This document shows, piece by piece, positions 1-9,795 of a DNA stretch of 64,000 bases. Numbering within the stretch: the first letter of the stretch is position 1; each line of letters opens with the position of its first letter. Made by a program: the position numbers and the translations under genes. Source of the stretch: Pseudomonas promysalinigenes (GTDB lineage Bacteria; Pseudomonadota; Gammaproteobacteria; Pseudomonadales; Pseudomonadaceae); NCBI RefSeq assembly GCF_014269025.2, contig NZ_CP077094.1, positions 4,434,501 to 4,498,500 on the forward strand, written 5' to 3'. The notes beneath the pieces are model-generated. The model ran no database searches and was not told the origin of the DNA. It saw only the letters and a list, made by a program, of their open reading frames with translations.

Positions 1-1
1 A

Positions 2-1426
2 CTGATCAACGAAATCCTCGACATCTCCAAACTCGAATCCCGCCAGATCGAGCTGGATGACGTGCAGTTCGATCTCAATGCCCTGATCGAAGATTGCCTG
101 AACATCTTCCGCGCCAAGGCCGAACAGCAGAACATCGAGCTCATCAGCTTCACTCAGCCCCAGGTGCCTCGGGTAATCAGTGGCGACCCCACGCGTCTGC
201 GTCAGGCGCTTTCGAGCCTGTTGGAAAATGCGCTGAAGAATACCCTCGAGGGGGAGATCCTGCTGGTAGTCGCCCTGGACCAGCGCGGCGAAATCCCGCG
301 CTTGCGCATTGCCGTGCAGGACAGCGGCGAGCCGCTGCCTCCCGCCGAGCGTGAAGCGCTTTTGCAGGCCGAGTTGCACAGCCATCACTTCTTATCCAGC
401 AACAAGCTAGGCGGCCACCTGGGGCTGGTAATCGCCAAGCAACTGATCGGCCTGATGCAGGGCGAATTCGGTATCAAGAGCAGCACCACCACGGGTAATA
501 CCCTATGGTTGACCCTGCCGCTCGACCCATCACGCCTTGAGCAACCTCCGGCGGACCTCGACGGGCCGTTGCGCGATGCCCGGGTACTGGTGGTGGACGA
601 CAATGACACCTGTCGCAAAGTCCTGGTGCAACAGTGCAGCGCCTGGGGGATGAATGTCAGCGCGGTGGCCTCGGGCAAGGAGGCATTGGCCTTGCTGCGT
701 ACCAAAGCGCACCTGCGCGACTATTTCGACGCCGTACTGCTGGACCAGAACATGCCCGGCATGACAGGTATGCAGCTGGCGGCCAAGATCAAGGAAGACC
801 CGAGCCTGAACCACGACATCCTGGTGGTGATGCTCACGGGCATCAGCAATGCGCCCAGCAAGGTCATCGCGCGCAATGCCGGGGTCAAACGGATACTCGC
901 CAAGCCAGTGGCCGGCTACACCCTCAAGACCACCCTGGCCGAAGAATTAGCCCAGCGTGGCCGTGAGCAGGCAGCCCCGCCGCCGCCGGGCACACCCGTC
1001 GCGCTGGAGCTGCCGAGCGATTTTCGGATATTGGTGGCCGAAGACAACACTATCTCGACCAAGGTCATCCGCGGCATGCTTAGCAAGCTCAACCTGGAGC
1101 CCGATACCGCCAGCAACGGCGAAGAGGCGTTGCAGGCGATGAAGGCACAGCGTTACGACCTGGTACTGATGGACTGCGAAATGCCCGTGTTGGATGGGTT
1201 TTCCGCGACCCAACAGTTGCGAGCCTGGGAATCCACCCAGCAACGCCCGCGTACCCCCGTGGTGGCGCTCACCGCGCATATACTGGCAGAGCACAAGGAG
1301 CGCGCACGGCTGGCCGGCATGGACGGGCACATGGCCAAGCCTGTAGAGCTGTCGCAATTGCGCGAATTGATCCAGTACTGGGCCCACCAGCGCGAAGCCA
1401 AAGCTGACACGGCGCCTACTTCCTAA
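2..1426 (+). CDS. retS: Hybrid sensor histidine kinase / response regulator, 5' truncated (RetS-like)
   Basis: The gene enters from the left edge in the frame of base 2; only its C-terminal part is present. The first residues (LINEILDISKLESRQIELDD) are the second helix of a HisKA dimerisation domain, so the phosphorylated His lies upstream. A HATPase domain follows (N box LRQALSSLLENALKNT). Two receiver domains come next: one with phospho-acceptor Asp in VLLDQNMPG, one with Asp in LVLMDCEMP, each ending in an AKPV lysine motif. The ATPase G1 box reads DSGEPLP instead of DxGxG and the G2 box reads GGHLGL, so catalysis may be weak. HisKA-HATPase-REC-REC next to a MarC gene fits RetS, a membrane kinase that antagonises GacS. 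The symbol rests on architecture and recalled gene order; the N-terminal sensor domain cannot be seen. Confidence 0.8.
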   Translation: MINEILDISKLESRQIELDDVQFDLNALIEDCLNIFRAKAEQQNIELISFTQPQVPRVISGDPTRLRQALSSLLENALKNTLEGEILLVVALDQRGEIPRLRIAVQDSGEPLPPAEREALLQAELHSHHFLSSNKLGGHLGLVIAKQLIGLMQGEFGIKSSTTTGNTLWLTLPLDPSRLEQPPADLDGPLRDARVLVVDDNDTCRKVLVQQCSAWGMNVSAVASGKEALALLRTKAHLRDYFDAVLLDQNMPGMTGMQLAAKIKEDPSLNHDILVVMLTGISNAPSKVIARNAGVKRILAKPVAGYTLKTTLAEELAQRGREQAAPPPPGTPVALELPSDFRILVAEDNTISTKVIRGMLSKLNLEPDTASNGEEALQAMKAQRYDLVLMDCEMPVLDGFSATQQLRAWESTQQRPRTPVVALTAHILAEHKERARLAGMDGHMAKPVELSQLRELIQYWAHQREAKADTAPTS

Positions 1427-1477
1427 TCCGACTGGTCGCTGTGTGACGGAGCGGCCCTCACCCGCAAGGACCCTCCC

Positions 1478-2074
1478 ATGCTCCACGCGTTGTTCAGTGT
1501 CTACCTGAAGATGCTGGTGCTCTATAGCCCGTTCTTCGTCTTGTCGTGCTTCATCAGCCTCACCCGTGGTCACTCCAGCAAAGAGCGCAAGCAACTGGCC
1601 TGGAAGGTGGCGTTCGCCGCACTGGTGGCCAGCGTATTGCTCTATCTGTTCGGGCGAGCGATCTTCGGTATTTTCGGCATCACTGCCGATGCCTTTCGCA
1701 TCGGTGCCGGCAGCGTGCTGTTCATCTCGGCGCTGAGCATGGCCCAGGGCAAACCGGCCGTGCAGGCCGACAACGTGCAGCAGGACGTGACCATCGTGCC
1801 GCTGACCATCCCTCTTACCGTAGGCCCGGGCACCATTGGTGCGCTGCTGGTCATGGGCGTCGGCCAACCCCACTGGGACGACAAGCTGCTGGCCATCGTC
1901 AGTATCGCGATGGCCAGCTTTACGGTCGGCCTGGTGCTGTACCTCTCCCATGGCATCGAAAGGCTGCTCGGTGACCAGGGCCTGCAGATCGTCAGCCGTT
2001 TGATGGGCCTGTTCGTCTGCGCCCTGGCAGCGCAGATCATCTTCACCGGGATCAAGGGCTACCTGGTCGGCTAG
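1478..2074 (+). CDS. MarC-family integral membrane protein
   Basis: This 198-residue hydrophobic protein has about six membrane segments and resembles the MarC/YchE family, inner-membrane proteins of unknown transport function. Family-like features are the N-terminal helix ending in FFVLSCFISLT and the central VPLTIPLTVGPGTIGALLVMG stretch, similar to the conserved 'P-L-x-x-GPG-I' segment. The length is normal for the family. The ATG at 1478 is preceded by an AAGGACC ribosome-binding site. It lies 51 bp after the kinase gene and converges on the cob genes. The family name is historical; involvement in multidrug resistance has not held up for MarC itself. Confidence 0.88.
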   Translation: MLHALFSVYLKMLVLYSPFFVLSCFISLTRGHSSKERKQLAWKVAFAALVASVLLYLFGRAIFGIFGITADAFRIGAGSVLFISALSMAQGKPAVQADNVQQDVTIVPLTIPLTVGPGTIGALLVMGVGQPHWDDKLLAIVSIAMASFTVGLVLYLSHGIERLLGDQGLQIVSRLMGLFVCALAAQIIFTGIKGYLVG

Positions 2075-2083
2075 CCCCCGGCT

Positions 2084-3790
2084 TCACGGCGCCTCTGGAT
2101 ACCAACGCGGGGTGTAGACCCATTGGCTGCCGTCTGCGCGGTCGAAGGTACAGGTGGTGGATGAACCGATCAGCACCATGGTACGCATGTCGACCATCTC
2201 TGGAGTCAGCTCGGCCAGGGTCACCACCCTGAGCGTCTGCCCTGGCCGGCCGATGTCACGCCCCAGCACCACCGGTGTCTGCCCGCTGCGGTGCCAGCGC
2301 ACCACCTCCAGGGCCTTGCCCAGCTGATGCGGCCGGGACTTGGAGATGGGGTTGTAGAAGGCCAGCACCAGGTCGGCCTGTGCCGCCAGGTCCAGGCGCT
2401 TTTCGATGATCGACCAAGGCTTGAGGTTGTCCGACAGGGACATTACGCAGAAGTCGTGGCCCAGCGGTGCGCCCGCTTGCGCCGCGGTGGCCAGCGAAGC
2501 CGAAACCCCCGGCAGGATTTGCAGGTCGACGCGCTGCCAGGCAGGGTCGCTGGAAGCATGCAGCGCCTCGAGCACTGCTGCAGCCATCGCGAACACCCCC
2601 GGGTCGCCGGAAGATACCACCACTACCGAACGGCCCTGGGCTGCCAGTTCGAAGGCATGCCGTGCACGCTGCATTTCTTCGCGATTGTCGGTGCAGTGCT
2701 GCACTTGATCGTCACGAAACGGCCCGGCCATGCGCACGTAGGTCTCGTAGCCAAGGATGTCCTGGGCTCGGGACAGTTCGGCCTTGACCGCTGGCACCAT
2801 CAGCTCGGCAGCGCCAGGGCCCAGGCCAATCACCGCCAGGCGACCACGCTTGCGGCCCAGGCGCGCGGGGTCGACCGGCTGCCGCGCCCTGGCGATGACC
2901 ATGTCAGGCTGTTCGATCAGCTGCGCATCGGGCAATACATCAGCCACCATGCTGGCCAACGTGCCCTGCAGGGGCGCGAAGCGCAGCTCGACGCCGAGTT
3001 CAGTAGCGGCCTGGTGCAAAGCAGGTTCGGCCATGGCTTGCTCGGCCACCAGCAGACACGCCAGTGAACGCTCGGCAATCCCGGCCGCACTCAGGGCGCC
3101 ACGCACGTGCTCGGCCAGCCCAGCCCTGGCAGCTGCCACTGCCACCACCACAGCCCGCGGGTGGATCAGCAACTCGTCGCGGCTGGCCTGGCGGGCCTCA
3201 CAGCCTACATGGATGGTGCGCCGGGCTGCGTCACTGGTCGGCAGTTGAACATGCGCAAGCCAGGGCGCGTCGCCTTCGATACGCACGCCTTCACCGGCCA
3301 GCAGGTCAGAAACGAAGCGCTTGCCTTGCTCGATATCCGCCAAGGTATAGCCCTCAGGAGGGTTGAGCAGGCAGGTGCCAAAGCGCAGTTCGCCACTGGT
3401 GGTGATCGCCGCTGTCACACCCAGCGCCTCACCCAACTCGCGCGCCATCACGTTGACCCCGCTCAGGCCGCCCAGCAACGGCACTACCGCGCTGCCGTTC
3501 TCGGCCACCGCCAGCACCGGTGGTTCTGCGCCTTTCTCATCCAGCAGGCTGGCCAGGCTGCGGATGACAATGCCAGCGGCGCATAGCGCAATGATTGGTA
3601 CCGCCTGTTGGTACAACGCTCGCAAGCTGTCGCCGAAGCTGTCGTAGTACTGATCGGCACCCTCGACCCTGCCACGCAGGCCATGAATCGTCGCTTGTGG
3701 ATAACGCAGTTGGATACGCTGCGCCGTGGCCAGACTGCCCGGCCCAAGAATGACGATGGCCGGTGCCTGCTGCCTGTTCAGCCCTGCCAT
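2084..3790 (-). CDS. cobJ: CbiG-CobJ fusion: cobalamin biosynthesis protein / precorrin-3B C17-methyltransferase
   Basis: This 568-residue protein is a fusion. Residues about 1-310 are CbiG-like: an N-terminal domain, then a CobE/CbiG C-terminal domain containing [14 protein letters not shown]. Residues about 315-560 are a tetrapyrrole methylase of CobJ/CbiH type, with the SAM signature [15 protein letters not shown] and the second motif [15 protein letters not shown]. CobJ methylates C17 and contracts the macrocycle ring. CbiG in the anaerobic route opens the delta-lactone and releases acetaldehyde. The gene overlaps the end of cobI by 13 bp and is last of the minus-strand cobGHIJ group. Having a CbiG domain beside an oxygen-type CobG is notable; see findings. 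Confidence 0.92.
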   Translation of the reverse strand: MAGLNRQQAPAIVILGPGSLATAQRIQLRYPQATIHGLRGRVEGADQYYDSFGDSLRALYQQAVPIIALCAAGIVIRSLASLLDEKGAEPPVLAVAENGSAVVPLLGGLSGVNVMARELGEALGVTAAITTSGELRFGTCLLNPPEGYTLADIEQGKRFVSDLLAGEGVRIEGDAPWLAHVQLPTSDAARRTIHVGCEARQASRDELLIHPRAVVVAVAAARAGLAEHVRGALSAAGIAERSLACLLVAEQAMAEPALHQAATELGVELRFAPLQGTLASMVADVLPDAQLIEQPDMVIARARQPVDPARLGRKRGRLAVIGLGPGAAELMVPAVKAELSRAQDILGYETYVRMAGPFRDDQVQHCTDNREEMQRARHAFELAAQGRSVVVVSSGDPGVFAMAAAVLEALHASSDPAWQRVDLQILPGVSASLATAAQAGAPLGHDFCVMSLSDNLKPWSIIEKRLDLAAQADLVLAFYNPISKSRPHQLGKALEVVRWHRSGQTPVVLGRDIGRPGQTLRVVTLAELTPEMVDMRTMVLIGSSTTCTFDRADGSQWVYTPRWYPEAP

Positions 3791-4512
3791 TTTTCCCCCG
3801 GCACGATAATCAGCGAGAAATACGGCGACGACTGCGGGTCGACCTCATCCAACGGCACGATCTTCTGGTTGGCCATGGTCGCCCGTTCCACATACAGCGC
3901 GCGCCGGTCCAGGCCCAGTTCGCCGAGCACCTGGCGTACTTTGGGGAAGTTGCGGCCCAGTTTCATGATCACCGCGGCATCGGCATCTGCCAGGCGGCGC
4001 TTGAGCTCTTCGGCAGGCAGCACACCGGACAGCACTGACAGGCTCTGGTTGCGATACACCAGCGGTGCGCCCAATACCGAGGCGCCACCGAGCATCGAGC
4101 AGACACCTGGCACCACTTCGGCAGCATGCTGCTGGGCAAGGCGGTCGTGCAGGTACATGTAGGAGCCGTAGAAGAACGGGTCGCCCTCGCAGATAACCGC
4201 CACATCACGGCCTGCATCCAGGTGTTCGGCCACCTGCACCGCCGCCTCGTCGTAGAAGTCGCTGATCACCTGTTCATAGGACAGCGGCGCCGGCAGCAAC
4301 TCAGTGGTCACCGGGTACACCAGCGCCAGTAAAGTCTGCTCGGGCTGCAAGTGTGCCTCGATGATGCCGAAGGCATTACCGCGCTTGCCCTTGGCCACGA
4401 AGTACGCCACCACCGGCGCTTCGCGCAATAAGCGCAGCGCCTTGACGGTGATCAACTCAGGGTCTCCAGGGCCAACGCCCAGGCCTAGCAAACGTCCGCG
4501 CGGCGCCATCAT
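3778..4512 (-). CDS. cobI: Precorrin-2 C20-methyltransferase
   Basis: CobI transfers a methyl group from SAM to C20 of precorrin-2, the first committed step of corrin synthesis. The 244-residue length is normal. Residues near 8-20 carry the tetrapyrrole methylase start motif [13 protein letters not shown], and [16 protein letters not shown] is the conserved second motif. Two adjacent ATG codons are possible (4512 and 4509). The first overlaps the cobH stop as ATGA; the second is better spaced from the GGAGGTG ribosome-binding site inside the end of cobH. The longer open frame upstream to 4851 is out-of-frame read-through inside cobH and was not used. It is translationally coupled between cobH and cobJ. 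Confidence 0.93.
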   Translation of the reverse strand: MMAPRGRLLGLGVGPGDPELITVKALRLLREAPVVAYFVAKGKRGNAFGIIEAHLQPEQTLLALVYPVTTELLPAPLSYEQVISDFYDEAAVQVAEHLDAGRDVAVICEGDPFFYGSYMYLHDRLAQQHAAEVVPGVCSMLGGASVLGAPLVYRNQSLSVLSGVLPAEELKRRLADADAAVIMKLGRNFPKVRQVLGELGLDRRALYVERATMANQKIVPLDEVDPQSSPYFSLIIVPGEKWQG

Positions 4513-5135
4513 TCCACCTCCGTGGCCAGGGCGTTGACTGCTGCAGCGGCCATGGCGCTGCCCCCCAGGCGGCCCTGCATGATCACGAACGGCACGCCAC
4601 GGCTGTCGGCGGCCAGCATCGCCTTGGACTCGGCAGCGCCGACGAAACCGACTGGAAAGCCGAGGATCAGGGCAGGCTTGGGAGCGCCAGCATCGATCAT
4701 CTCGAGCAGGTAGAACAGCGCCGTCGGCGCATTGCCGATCACCACGACACTTCCTTCCAGGTACGGGCGCCACAGCTCCAGGGCCACCGCCGAACGCGTG
4801 TTGCCGGCGTCTTTGGCCAGCGCTGGTACGCTGGGGTCGCGCAGGGTGCAAATCACTGGGTTGTTGGCGGGCAGGCGTGCGCGGGTGATGCCCTCGGCCA
4901 CCATGTGCGCATCGCAGAGGATCGGTGCGCCGTTGGCCAGCGCTTCACGCCCGGCGCGACCGGCGCCCTCAGAGAACTGCAGACCATCGATGGCATCGAC
5001 CATGCCGCAGGCATGGATCACGCGCACGGCGAGCTTTTCCAGGTCTGCGGGAATCCGCTCGAGCCGTGCTTCCTCACGGATGATCCGGAAGGAGTTGCGA
5101 TAGATCTCCTGACCATCGCGGATGTAGTCAATCAT
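4509..5135 (-). CDS. cobH: Precorrin-8X methylmutase
   Basis: CobH moves the methyl group from C11 to C12, converting precorrin-8X to hydrogenobyrinic acid. The 208-residue protein starts [16 protein letters not shown]. It contains the conserved VIHACGMVD segment, whose His is the family's catalytic acid, and [13 protein letters not shown] further on. I chose the ATG at 5135 because family members begin here and because it overlaps the end of cobG by 8 bp; the 14 extra codons upstream lie in cobG. It sits second in the minus-strand group cobG-cobH-cobI-cobJ with overlapping ends, so a single transcript is expected. Confidence 0.94.
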   Translation of the reverse strand: MIDYIRDGQEIYRNSFRIIREEARLERIPADLEKLAVRVIHACGMVDAIDGLQFSEGAGRAGREALANGAPILCDAHMVAEGITRARLPANNPVICTLRDPSVPALAKDAGNTRSAVALELWRPYLEGSVVVIGNAPTALFYLLEMIDAGAPKPALILGFPVGFVGAAESKAMLAADSRGVPFVIMQGRLGGSAMAAAAVNALATEVE

Positions 5136-6459
5136 CAAGGTGCTCCGTCGGCAGGGCGAGCATGGCGCCTGCTTCATTCAAGGTAAGGTCGGTGGCGCGC
5201 AGGGCACCCAGGCCCGGCAGGTGCGCGTCACGCAGATACAGGTCATAACGGCCCGGTGAGCGGGCCAGCAACGTGGCCGGTGCAACGTGGGCCAAGGCGC
5301 AAGAGCGCGGGCAACCGGACAGGTGCACACTGCCCGGCGCGCCACTGCCGATCAGGGCCGCCAACTGCGCGGCATCGGCTTTGGTGTCAGCCTGGCCCTT
5401 GGCACAGCCACGGCTGCCGGTGCAGGCGACCATACGCACCAGGGGCTGGGTGGGGCTGCACAGCAGGCCCAGCGCCGCCAGTTCATCCATGGCTTGGTCA
5501 AGCCCGGCAGGGTCGATGTTGGTAAGCATGAGGCTTTGCCAAGGGGTCAGGCGCAGGCTGCCGTCCCCCCATCGGCGAGCCACAGCGCCAGCACCTCGCA
5601 GCATGGCAACCGATAGCCGGCCCAACGGCGGTGCCGCGCCCAAGGCCATACCGTGCTGTTGTCGCACGGCCCCCAGCCATGGGCTTGAGACGTGCTCACG
5701 CTGCCACTCAAGCACCGGGGCATCGCGGCGCACCGGCAGCGCCAGGCCATCGATGAAGGCATCCACCGGGCAGGTTTGCAGTAACTGGCGCATACGCGAT
5801 TGCTCGGGGCTGGCCAGTTCAAGGAAGCGCTCAAGCACGGCGCGCACCAGCGCCAGCCCCTGTTCCACCGGCACCGCACCCACTACGTGGCCATCAGCCG
5901 GGCAACTGGCCAGGCCAAATGCCAACCAGCCGCGCTGCTCCAGGGGCATTGACGACAGCCACAGATCATGAGGGTGCTCCAGCATCGCCACACCTTCACC
6001 ACCGTCCAGTTGTAGGGCGAACTTGGCAGACAACTGGTGCAAGCGCGGCGTACCCTGTAGCAGATCAAGGATCTGCCCGGCCAACGGGCGCACATCCATC
6101 AACATCGCCGGATCAAGCCCTGCCAAGGGGCTGAGCATCAGGTTGCGCACATCATCGCCGGCCGCCTCCCGTGGCCCGAGGCCCGCCGCCAGCAGGCTTT
6201 CGATCAGCCCGGCATGGTCGCTGCCTATGCCGCGGATCTGCAGGTTGGCACGGTTGGTCGCCTCGATCACCCCTCCCGCGAAGCGCTCGGCTGCCAGCGC
6301 AACCGCCTCGGCCTGATCGGCCAGCAACAGGCCCCCGGGCAGCTTAATTCGGCAGATGCCGCCGTCACGGGCGCTGACGATGCGCCACAACCCCGGGCAG
6401 GCCGAGGGACGTAGTGATGCTGGAGGGGTGTTGGCTGGCGTCAATGGGGCGTCCGGCAA
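5128..6459 (-). CDS. cobG: Precorrin-3B synthase (oxygen-dependent)
   Basis: CobG is an Fe-S monooxygenase that hydroxylates precorrin-3A at C20 using O2, making the lactone precorrin-3B before ring contraction. The 443-residue protein has the sulfite/nitrite reductase-like fold. Four Cys ligands for a 4Fe-4S cluster are visible: C346 and C352 in ACTGSRGC, and C383 and C387 in GCPRSC. Related reductases use the same arrangement for siroheme and 4Fe-4S. Its presence marks the aerobic corrin route. It is the first gene of the minus-strand group and starts about 200 bp from the divergent cobL. Confidence 0.92.
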   Translation of the reverse strand: MPDAPLTPANTPPASLRPSACPGLWRIVSARDGGICRIKLPGGLLLADQAEAVALAAERFAGGVIEATNRANLQIRGIGSDHAGLIESLLAAGLGPREAAGDDVRNLMLSPLAGLDPAMLMDVRPLAGQILDLLQGTPRLHQLSAKFALQLDGGEGVAMLEHPHDLWLSSMPLEQRGWLAFGLASCPADGHVVGAVPVEQGLALVRAVLERFLELASPEQSRMRQLLQTCPVDAFIDGLALPVRRDAPVLEWQREHVSSPWLGAVRQQHGMALGAAPPLGRLSVAMLRGAGAVARRWGDGSLRLTPWQSLMLTNIDPAGLDQAMDELAALGLLCSPTQPLVRMVACTGSRGCAKGQADTKADAAQLAALIGSGAPGSVHLSGCPRSCALAHVAPATLLARSPGRYDLYLRDAHLPGLGALRATDLTLNEAGAMLALPTEHLDD

Positions 6460-6660
6460 TCGCTGAAAATGCGCTTGAGTGTAGAAGGCGCGGTATTATG
6501 CCTGCTTTGTCCGGCGGCATGAAAAGCCGGTGGTCGAGCTTCAACTGCGATCGAGCAGAAAATCAGGACCGCACCGCCTTATTCGCGGGTTAACACGTTT
6601 GCACCTGCAGAGGCGGGTTCACCCACAGCGAGGCACGCAGCGGCCCCAAAAAATGGCGGA
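6460..6660. promoter_or_regulatory. Divergent cobG / cobL control region
   Basis: This 201-bp region separates two divergent corrin gene groups and must hold both promoters. Near 6582-6640 it has a degenerate REP-like stretch (TTCGCGGGTTAAC, then GGCGGGTTCACCC). I looked for a cobalamin riboswitch (conserved B12 box and long multi-stem leader) and could not recognise one. The region would be short for such a leader. Confidence 0.4.
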
Positions 6661-7881
6661 ATGAGACACATGACCCCCTGGCTGACAGTAGTAGGTATCG
6701 GCGAAGACGGCTTCAGCGGCCTGGGCAAACAAGCCCGGCGCGCCCTGATGGGCGCCTCGCGGATCATCGGCAGTCCACGCCAGCTGGCCCTCCTGCCGCG
6801 CTGCATCAGCGCACAACGGCAGGACTGGCCCACACCCTTCTCTCTGGCCCCAGTGCTGGCCCTACGCGGTGAGCCAGTTTGCGTGCTGGCCAGCGGCGAC
6901 CCGATGTTCTTCGGCGTTGGCGCCAGCCTGGCGCGGCAGGTGCCGGCTGCGCAGATGCAGGTGCTGTCCATGCCCTCTTCCTGTGCGCTGGCCGCAGCGC
7001 GCCTGGGCTGGCCATTGCAGGACGTTCAGGTGGTGTCGGTGGTGGCACGCCCCCTGGCAGCGCTCAATGCCCACCTGCACAGCGGCCAGCGTCTGTTGGT
7101 ATTGAGCAATGATGGCAGCAGCCCAGCGGCCATCGCCGCGCAGTTGCGTGAGCGCGGTTTCGGGCCTAGTCGCCTGCACGTGCTGGAGCACTTGGGTGGC
7201 GAGGCCGAGCGCCACCTGCACGGCACCGCCGATGACTGGCCGGGCAGCGAAGTGGCCGCGCTCAACCTGGTAGCCATCGAATGCCTGGCCAGCCCCGCTG
7301 CCATGCGCCTGCCCCGTGTGGCCGGGCTGGCGGACAGTGCCTTTCGCCACGATGGCCAACTGACCAAGCGTGACGTACGCGCCATCACCTTGGCACGCCT
7401 GGGGCCACAGCCGGGCGAGCTGCTGTGGGACGTCGGCGCCGGCTGCGGTTCGATCGGCATCGAATGGATGCGTGCCCACCCAGCCTGCAGGGCCCTGGCC
7501 ATCGAAGCCGATGAGGGGCGCCAGGGCTTCATTGAATACAACCGTGATGCGTTGGGAGTGCCTGGGTTGCAATTGGTCCGTGGTAAGGCCCCCGAAGCCC
7601 TTGCCGAGCTGGAACGCCCGGATGCCATCTTCATTGGCGGCGGCGTCACCCGCGACGGCGTACTGGCGTTGTGCTGGGAACGTCTGCGCCCTGGCGGGCG
7701 GCTGGTGGCCAATGCGGTCACCCTGCAAAGCGAACTGGCCTTGGCGCATTTTCGTGAACGGCACGGCGGTGAGCTGACCCGTATCCACATCGCCCAGGCG
7801 CAACCGTTGGGCAACTTCGACACCTGGCGCCAGGCTTTGCCGATCACCTTGCTCGACGTGGTGAAGCCCCTCGATGCGTGA
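6661..7881 (+). CDS. cobL: Precorrin-6Y C5,15-methyltransferase (decarboxylating)
   Basis: CobL methylates C5 and C15 of precorrin-6Y and decarboxylates the C12 acetate. The 406-residue protein is the usual fusion. Residues about 1-205 are a CbiE-type tetrapyrrole methylase ([12 protein letters not shown] at the start, [13 protein letters not shown]). Residues about 215-400 are a CbiT-type Rossmann methyltransferase ([17 protein letters not shown], then [11 protein letters not shown]). The start could be 6661 or the in-frame ATG at 6670; family members begin close to [10 protein letters not shown], which favours 6670 slightly. It is the first gene of the plus-strand group and overlaps cbiD by 8 bp. 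Confidence 0.94.
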   Translation: MRHMTPWLTVVGIGEDGFSGLGKQARRALMGASRIIGSPRQLALLPRCISAQRQDWPTPFSLAPVLALRGEPVCVLASGDPMFFGVGASLARQVPAAQMQVLSMPSSCALAAARLGWPLQDVQVVSVVARPLAALNAHLHSGQRLLVLSNDGSSPAAIAAQLRERGFGPSRLHVLEHLGGEAERHLHGTADDWPGSEVAALNLVAIECLASPAAMRLPRVAGLADSAFRHDGQLTKRDVRAITLARLGPQPGELLWDVGAGCGSIGIEWMRAHPACRALAIEADEGRQGFIEYNRDALGVPGLQLVRGKAPEALAELERPDAIFIGGGVTRDGVLALCWERLRPGGRLVANAVTLQSELALAHFRERHGGELTRIHIAQAQPLGNFDTWRQALPITLLDVVKPLDA

Positions 7882-8968
7882 AGAAACCCGCGAACAGCCC
7901 GCCCCGTTGCGCAGCGGCCTGACCACCGGCAGCTGCGCCACTGCCACCAGCCTGGCGGCGGCCAGGCTGCTGCTGACCGGGCAAAGCCACGATGCAGTCA
8001 GCATCACGTTGCCCAAGGGCAAGGTGGTACAGATGCGCTTGGAGTTCTGCCGGCTGTTAGGGGAGCGCGCCGAAGCGGGCACGCTAAAGGATGCCGGCGA
8101 TGACCCTGACGTCACCCACGGCGCCCTGCTCTACAGCCAGATCCGCTTGCAGACGCGACCTGGCATACGCTTCATGGCCGGAGAAGGCGTCGGGACCGTC
8201 ACCCGCCCAGGCCTGGTGCTAGCGGTGGGGGAGCCTGCCATCAACCCTGTGCCGCGGCGGATGATCAGCGAGCACTTGCAGCAGTTGGCCGAGGAGTGCG
8301 GCTACCAGGGCGGTTTCGAGGTTACCGTCAACGTACAAGGGGGCGAGGCACTGGCGCTCAAGACCATGAACCCGCGCCTGGGCATTCTTGGCGGCCTGTC
8401 GATTCTGGGTACCAGCGGCATCGTCCGGCCGTTCTCCTGCTCGGCGTATATCGCCTCCATCCACCAAGGCATCGATGTCGCCCATACCAACGGCTACACC
8501 CATATCGCTGCCTGCACCGGCAATGCCAGTGAAGACACCATGCGCCGAATCTACCAACTGCCCGAAATCGCCTTGATCGAGATGGGCGACTTCGTCGGCG
8601 CCGTGCTCAAACACTTACGCAAAGTACCCGTGCCACGCCTCACCCTGTGTGGAGGCTTTGGCAAAATCAGCAAGCTGGCGGCAGGCCACATGGACCTGCA
8701 CAGCCGTCATTCGAGCATCGACCTGCCGCAGCTGGCCGGCTGGGCTGCAGACATCGGCGCCGACGCAGAGCTGCAGGCAGCCATCATTTCGGCCAACACC
8801 AGCCAGCAAGCCTTGGCCCTGGCACACACCGCCGGCATTGCCCTGGGCGATGCGGTGTGCGATCACGCGCTGACCTTCGCTCGCAGCGTGGTGCCGGCAC
8901 AGGTGCAAGTGGAAGTGTTCGCCATCGATCGCCAGGGCGGCGTGGTCGGCAAGGCTGGTGTGCAATGA
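7874..8968 (+). CDS. cbiD: Cobalt-precorrin-5B (C1)-methyltransferase
   Basis: CbiD methylates C1 of the corrin ring in the cobalt-early (anaerobic) pathway. In many pseudomonads it stands in for CobF, the enzyme of the classical aerobic route. The 364-residue protein starts with the family signature [16 protein letters not shown] and contains [17 protein letters not shown] and [19 protein letters not shown], both well-conserved CbiD segments. The length is normal. It overlaps cobL by 8 bp upstream and cobK by 4 bp (ATGA) downstream, so the three genes are tightly coupled. Confidence 0.93.
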   Translation: MREETREQPAPLRSGLTTGSCATATSLAAARLLLTGQSHDAVSITLPKGKVVQMRLEFCRLLGERAEAGTLKDAGDDPDVTHGALLYSQIRLQTRPGIRFMAGEGVGTVTRPGLVLAVGEPAINPVPRRMISEHLQQLAEECGYQGGFEVTVNVQGGEALALKTMNPRLGILGGLSILGTSGIVRPFSCSAYIASIHQGIDVAHTNGYTHIAACTGNASEDTMRRIYQLPEIALIEMGDFVGAVLKHLRKVPVPRLTLCGGFGKISKLAAGHMDLHSRHSSIDLPQLAGWAADIGADAELQAAIISANTSQQALALAHTAGIALGDAVCDHALTFARSVVPAQVQVEVFAIDRQGGVVGKAGVQ

Positions 8969-9699
8969 GCCAGCGCATCCTACTGCTCGGCGGCGTCACA
9001 GAAGCGTTGGCCATCGCCCGCCAGCTCGGCCCCGAGCACATCTATAGCCTGGCCGGTGTCGGGCGTGTGCCCCAGGACCTTACGTGCCAGGTAAGGGTTG
9101 GTGGCTATGGTGGCGCACAAGGCCTGGCCACTTACCTGCGTGAAGCGGGTATCACCTTGTTGATCGATGCCACGCACCCTTATGCCGCGCAGATCAGCCA
9201 TAACGCGGCCAGCGCCGCGCAAGCCGTTGGCATCCCGTGTTGGGCCTTGCGCCGCTCGGCCTGGCAGGCACAGCCAGGGGACGACTGGCGCGAGGTGGAT
9301 GACTGGGCCGGGCTGATCGAGGCGCTCAAGCCGTTTCGGCGGCCACTGTTCACCCTCGGGCGCGAGCCGCTGCAGCATCTTGAGGAGATTCCGCCGGAGC
9401 AGTTCTGGACTCTGCGGGCGCTGGAAGCCTGCCCTGGCAATGAGCGCTGCGAGGTGATCGGCGCGCGCGGGCCGTTTCAGATCGAAGACGAGCGGGCACT
9501 GTTCCAAAGGCGGCGCATCGATGTGCTGGTGAGCAAGAACAGCGGCAGCGTGGCGACCGAGCCGAAGCTTGAGGTGGCCAGGGAGCATGGAGTGCCAGTG
9601 CTGATCCTGAAACGCCCCTCGTTAGCAAAGGTAGACCTTGAGTTCACCCATGCGAGCCTGCTGCAGGCCAAGATCAAAGAGATGCTTGAAATGCCATGA
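8965..9699 (+). CDS. cobK: Precorrin-6A reductase
   Basis: CobK reduces the macrocycle of precorrin-6A with NADPH to give precorrin-6Y, the CobL substrate. The 244-residue protein begins [18 protein letters not shown], a nucleotide-binding glycine motif, and has [14 protein letters not shown], the conserved family signature. The ATG at 8965 overlaps the cbiD stop as ATGA; the longer frame to 8647 lies wholly inside cbiD. It is the last gene of the plus-strand group and its stop lies in the first bases of a hairpin. Confidence 0.93.
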   Translation: MSQRILLLGGVTEALAIARQLGPEHIYSLAGVGRVPQDLTCQVRVGGYGGAQGLATYLREAGITLLIDATHPYAAQISHNAASAAQAVGIPCWALRRSAWQAQPGDDWREVDDWAGLIEALKPFRRPLFTLGREPLQHLEEIPPEQFWTLRALEACPGNERCEVIGARGPFQIEDERALFQRRRIDVLVSKNSGSVATEPKLEVAREHGVPVLILKRPSLAKVDLEFTHASLLQAKIKEMLEMP

Positions 9700-9735
9700 G
9701 AGCGTATATCCCTTTGACATATACGCTCTGCGTTT
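9699..9735 (+). terminator. Probable terminator of cobL-cbiD-cobK
   Basis: A perfect 11-bp stem (AGAGCGTATAT at 9699-9709 and ATATACGCTCT at 9719-9729) with a 9-base loop is followed by GCGTTTT. It starts at the last base of the cobK stop codon. The stem is AT-rich and the T run short, so strength may be modest. Confidence 0.55.
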
Positions 9736-9795
9736 TAACTTCAGTCACAGTTCGCTGCTTCCAAGAAGGCCCATCATGGAGCAAGGTGCAGTCTT

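Noticed and set aside
947..1951. A 334-codon minus-strand frame across the kinase and marC genes
   Set aside because: The plus-strand frames encode recognisable domains; this frame is a shadow.
6460..6660. Cobalamin riboswitch upstream of cobL
   Set aside because: I could not find the conserved B12 box or long multi-helix leader; the only structure seen is a worn REP-like element. A covariance-model search would be decisive.
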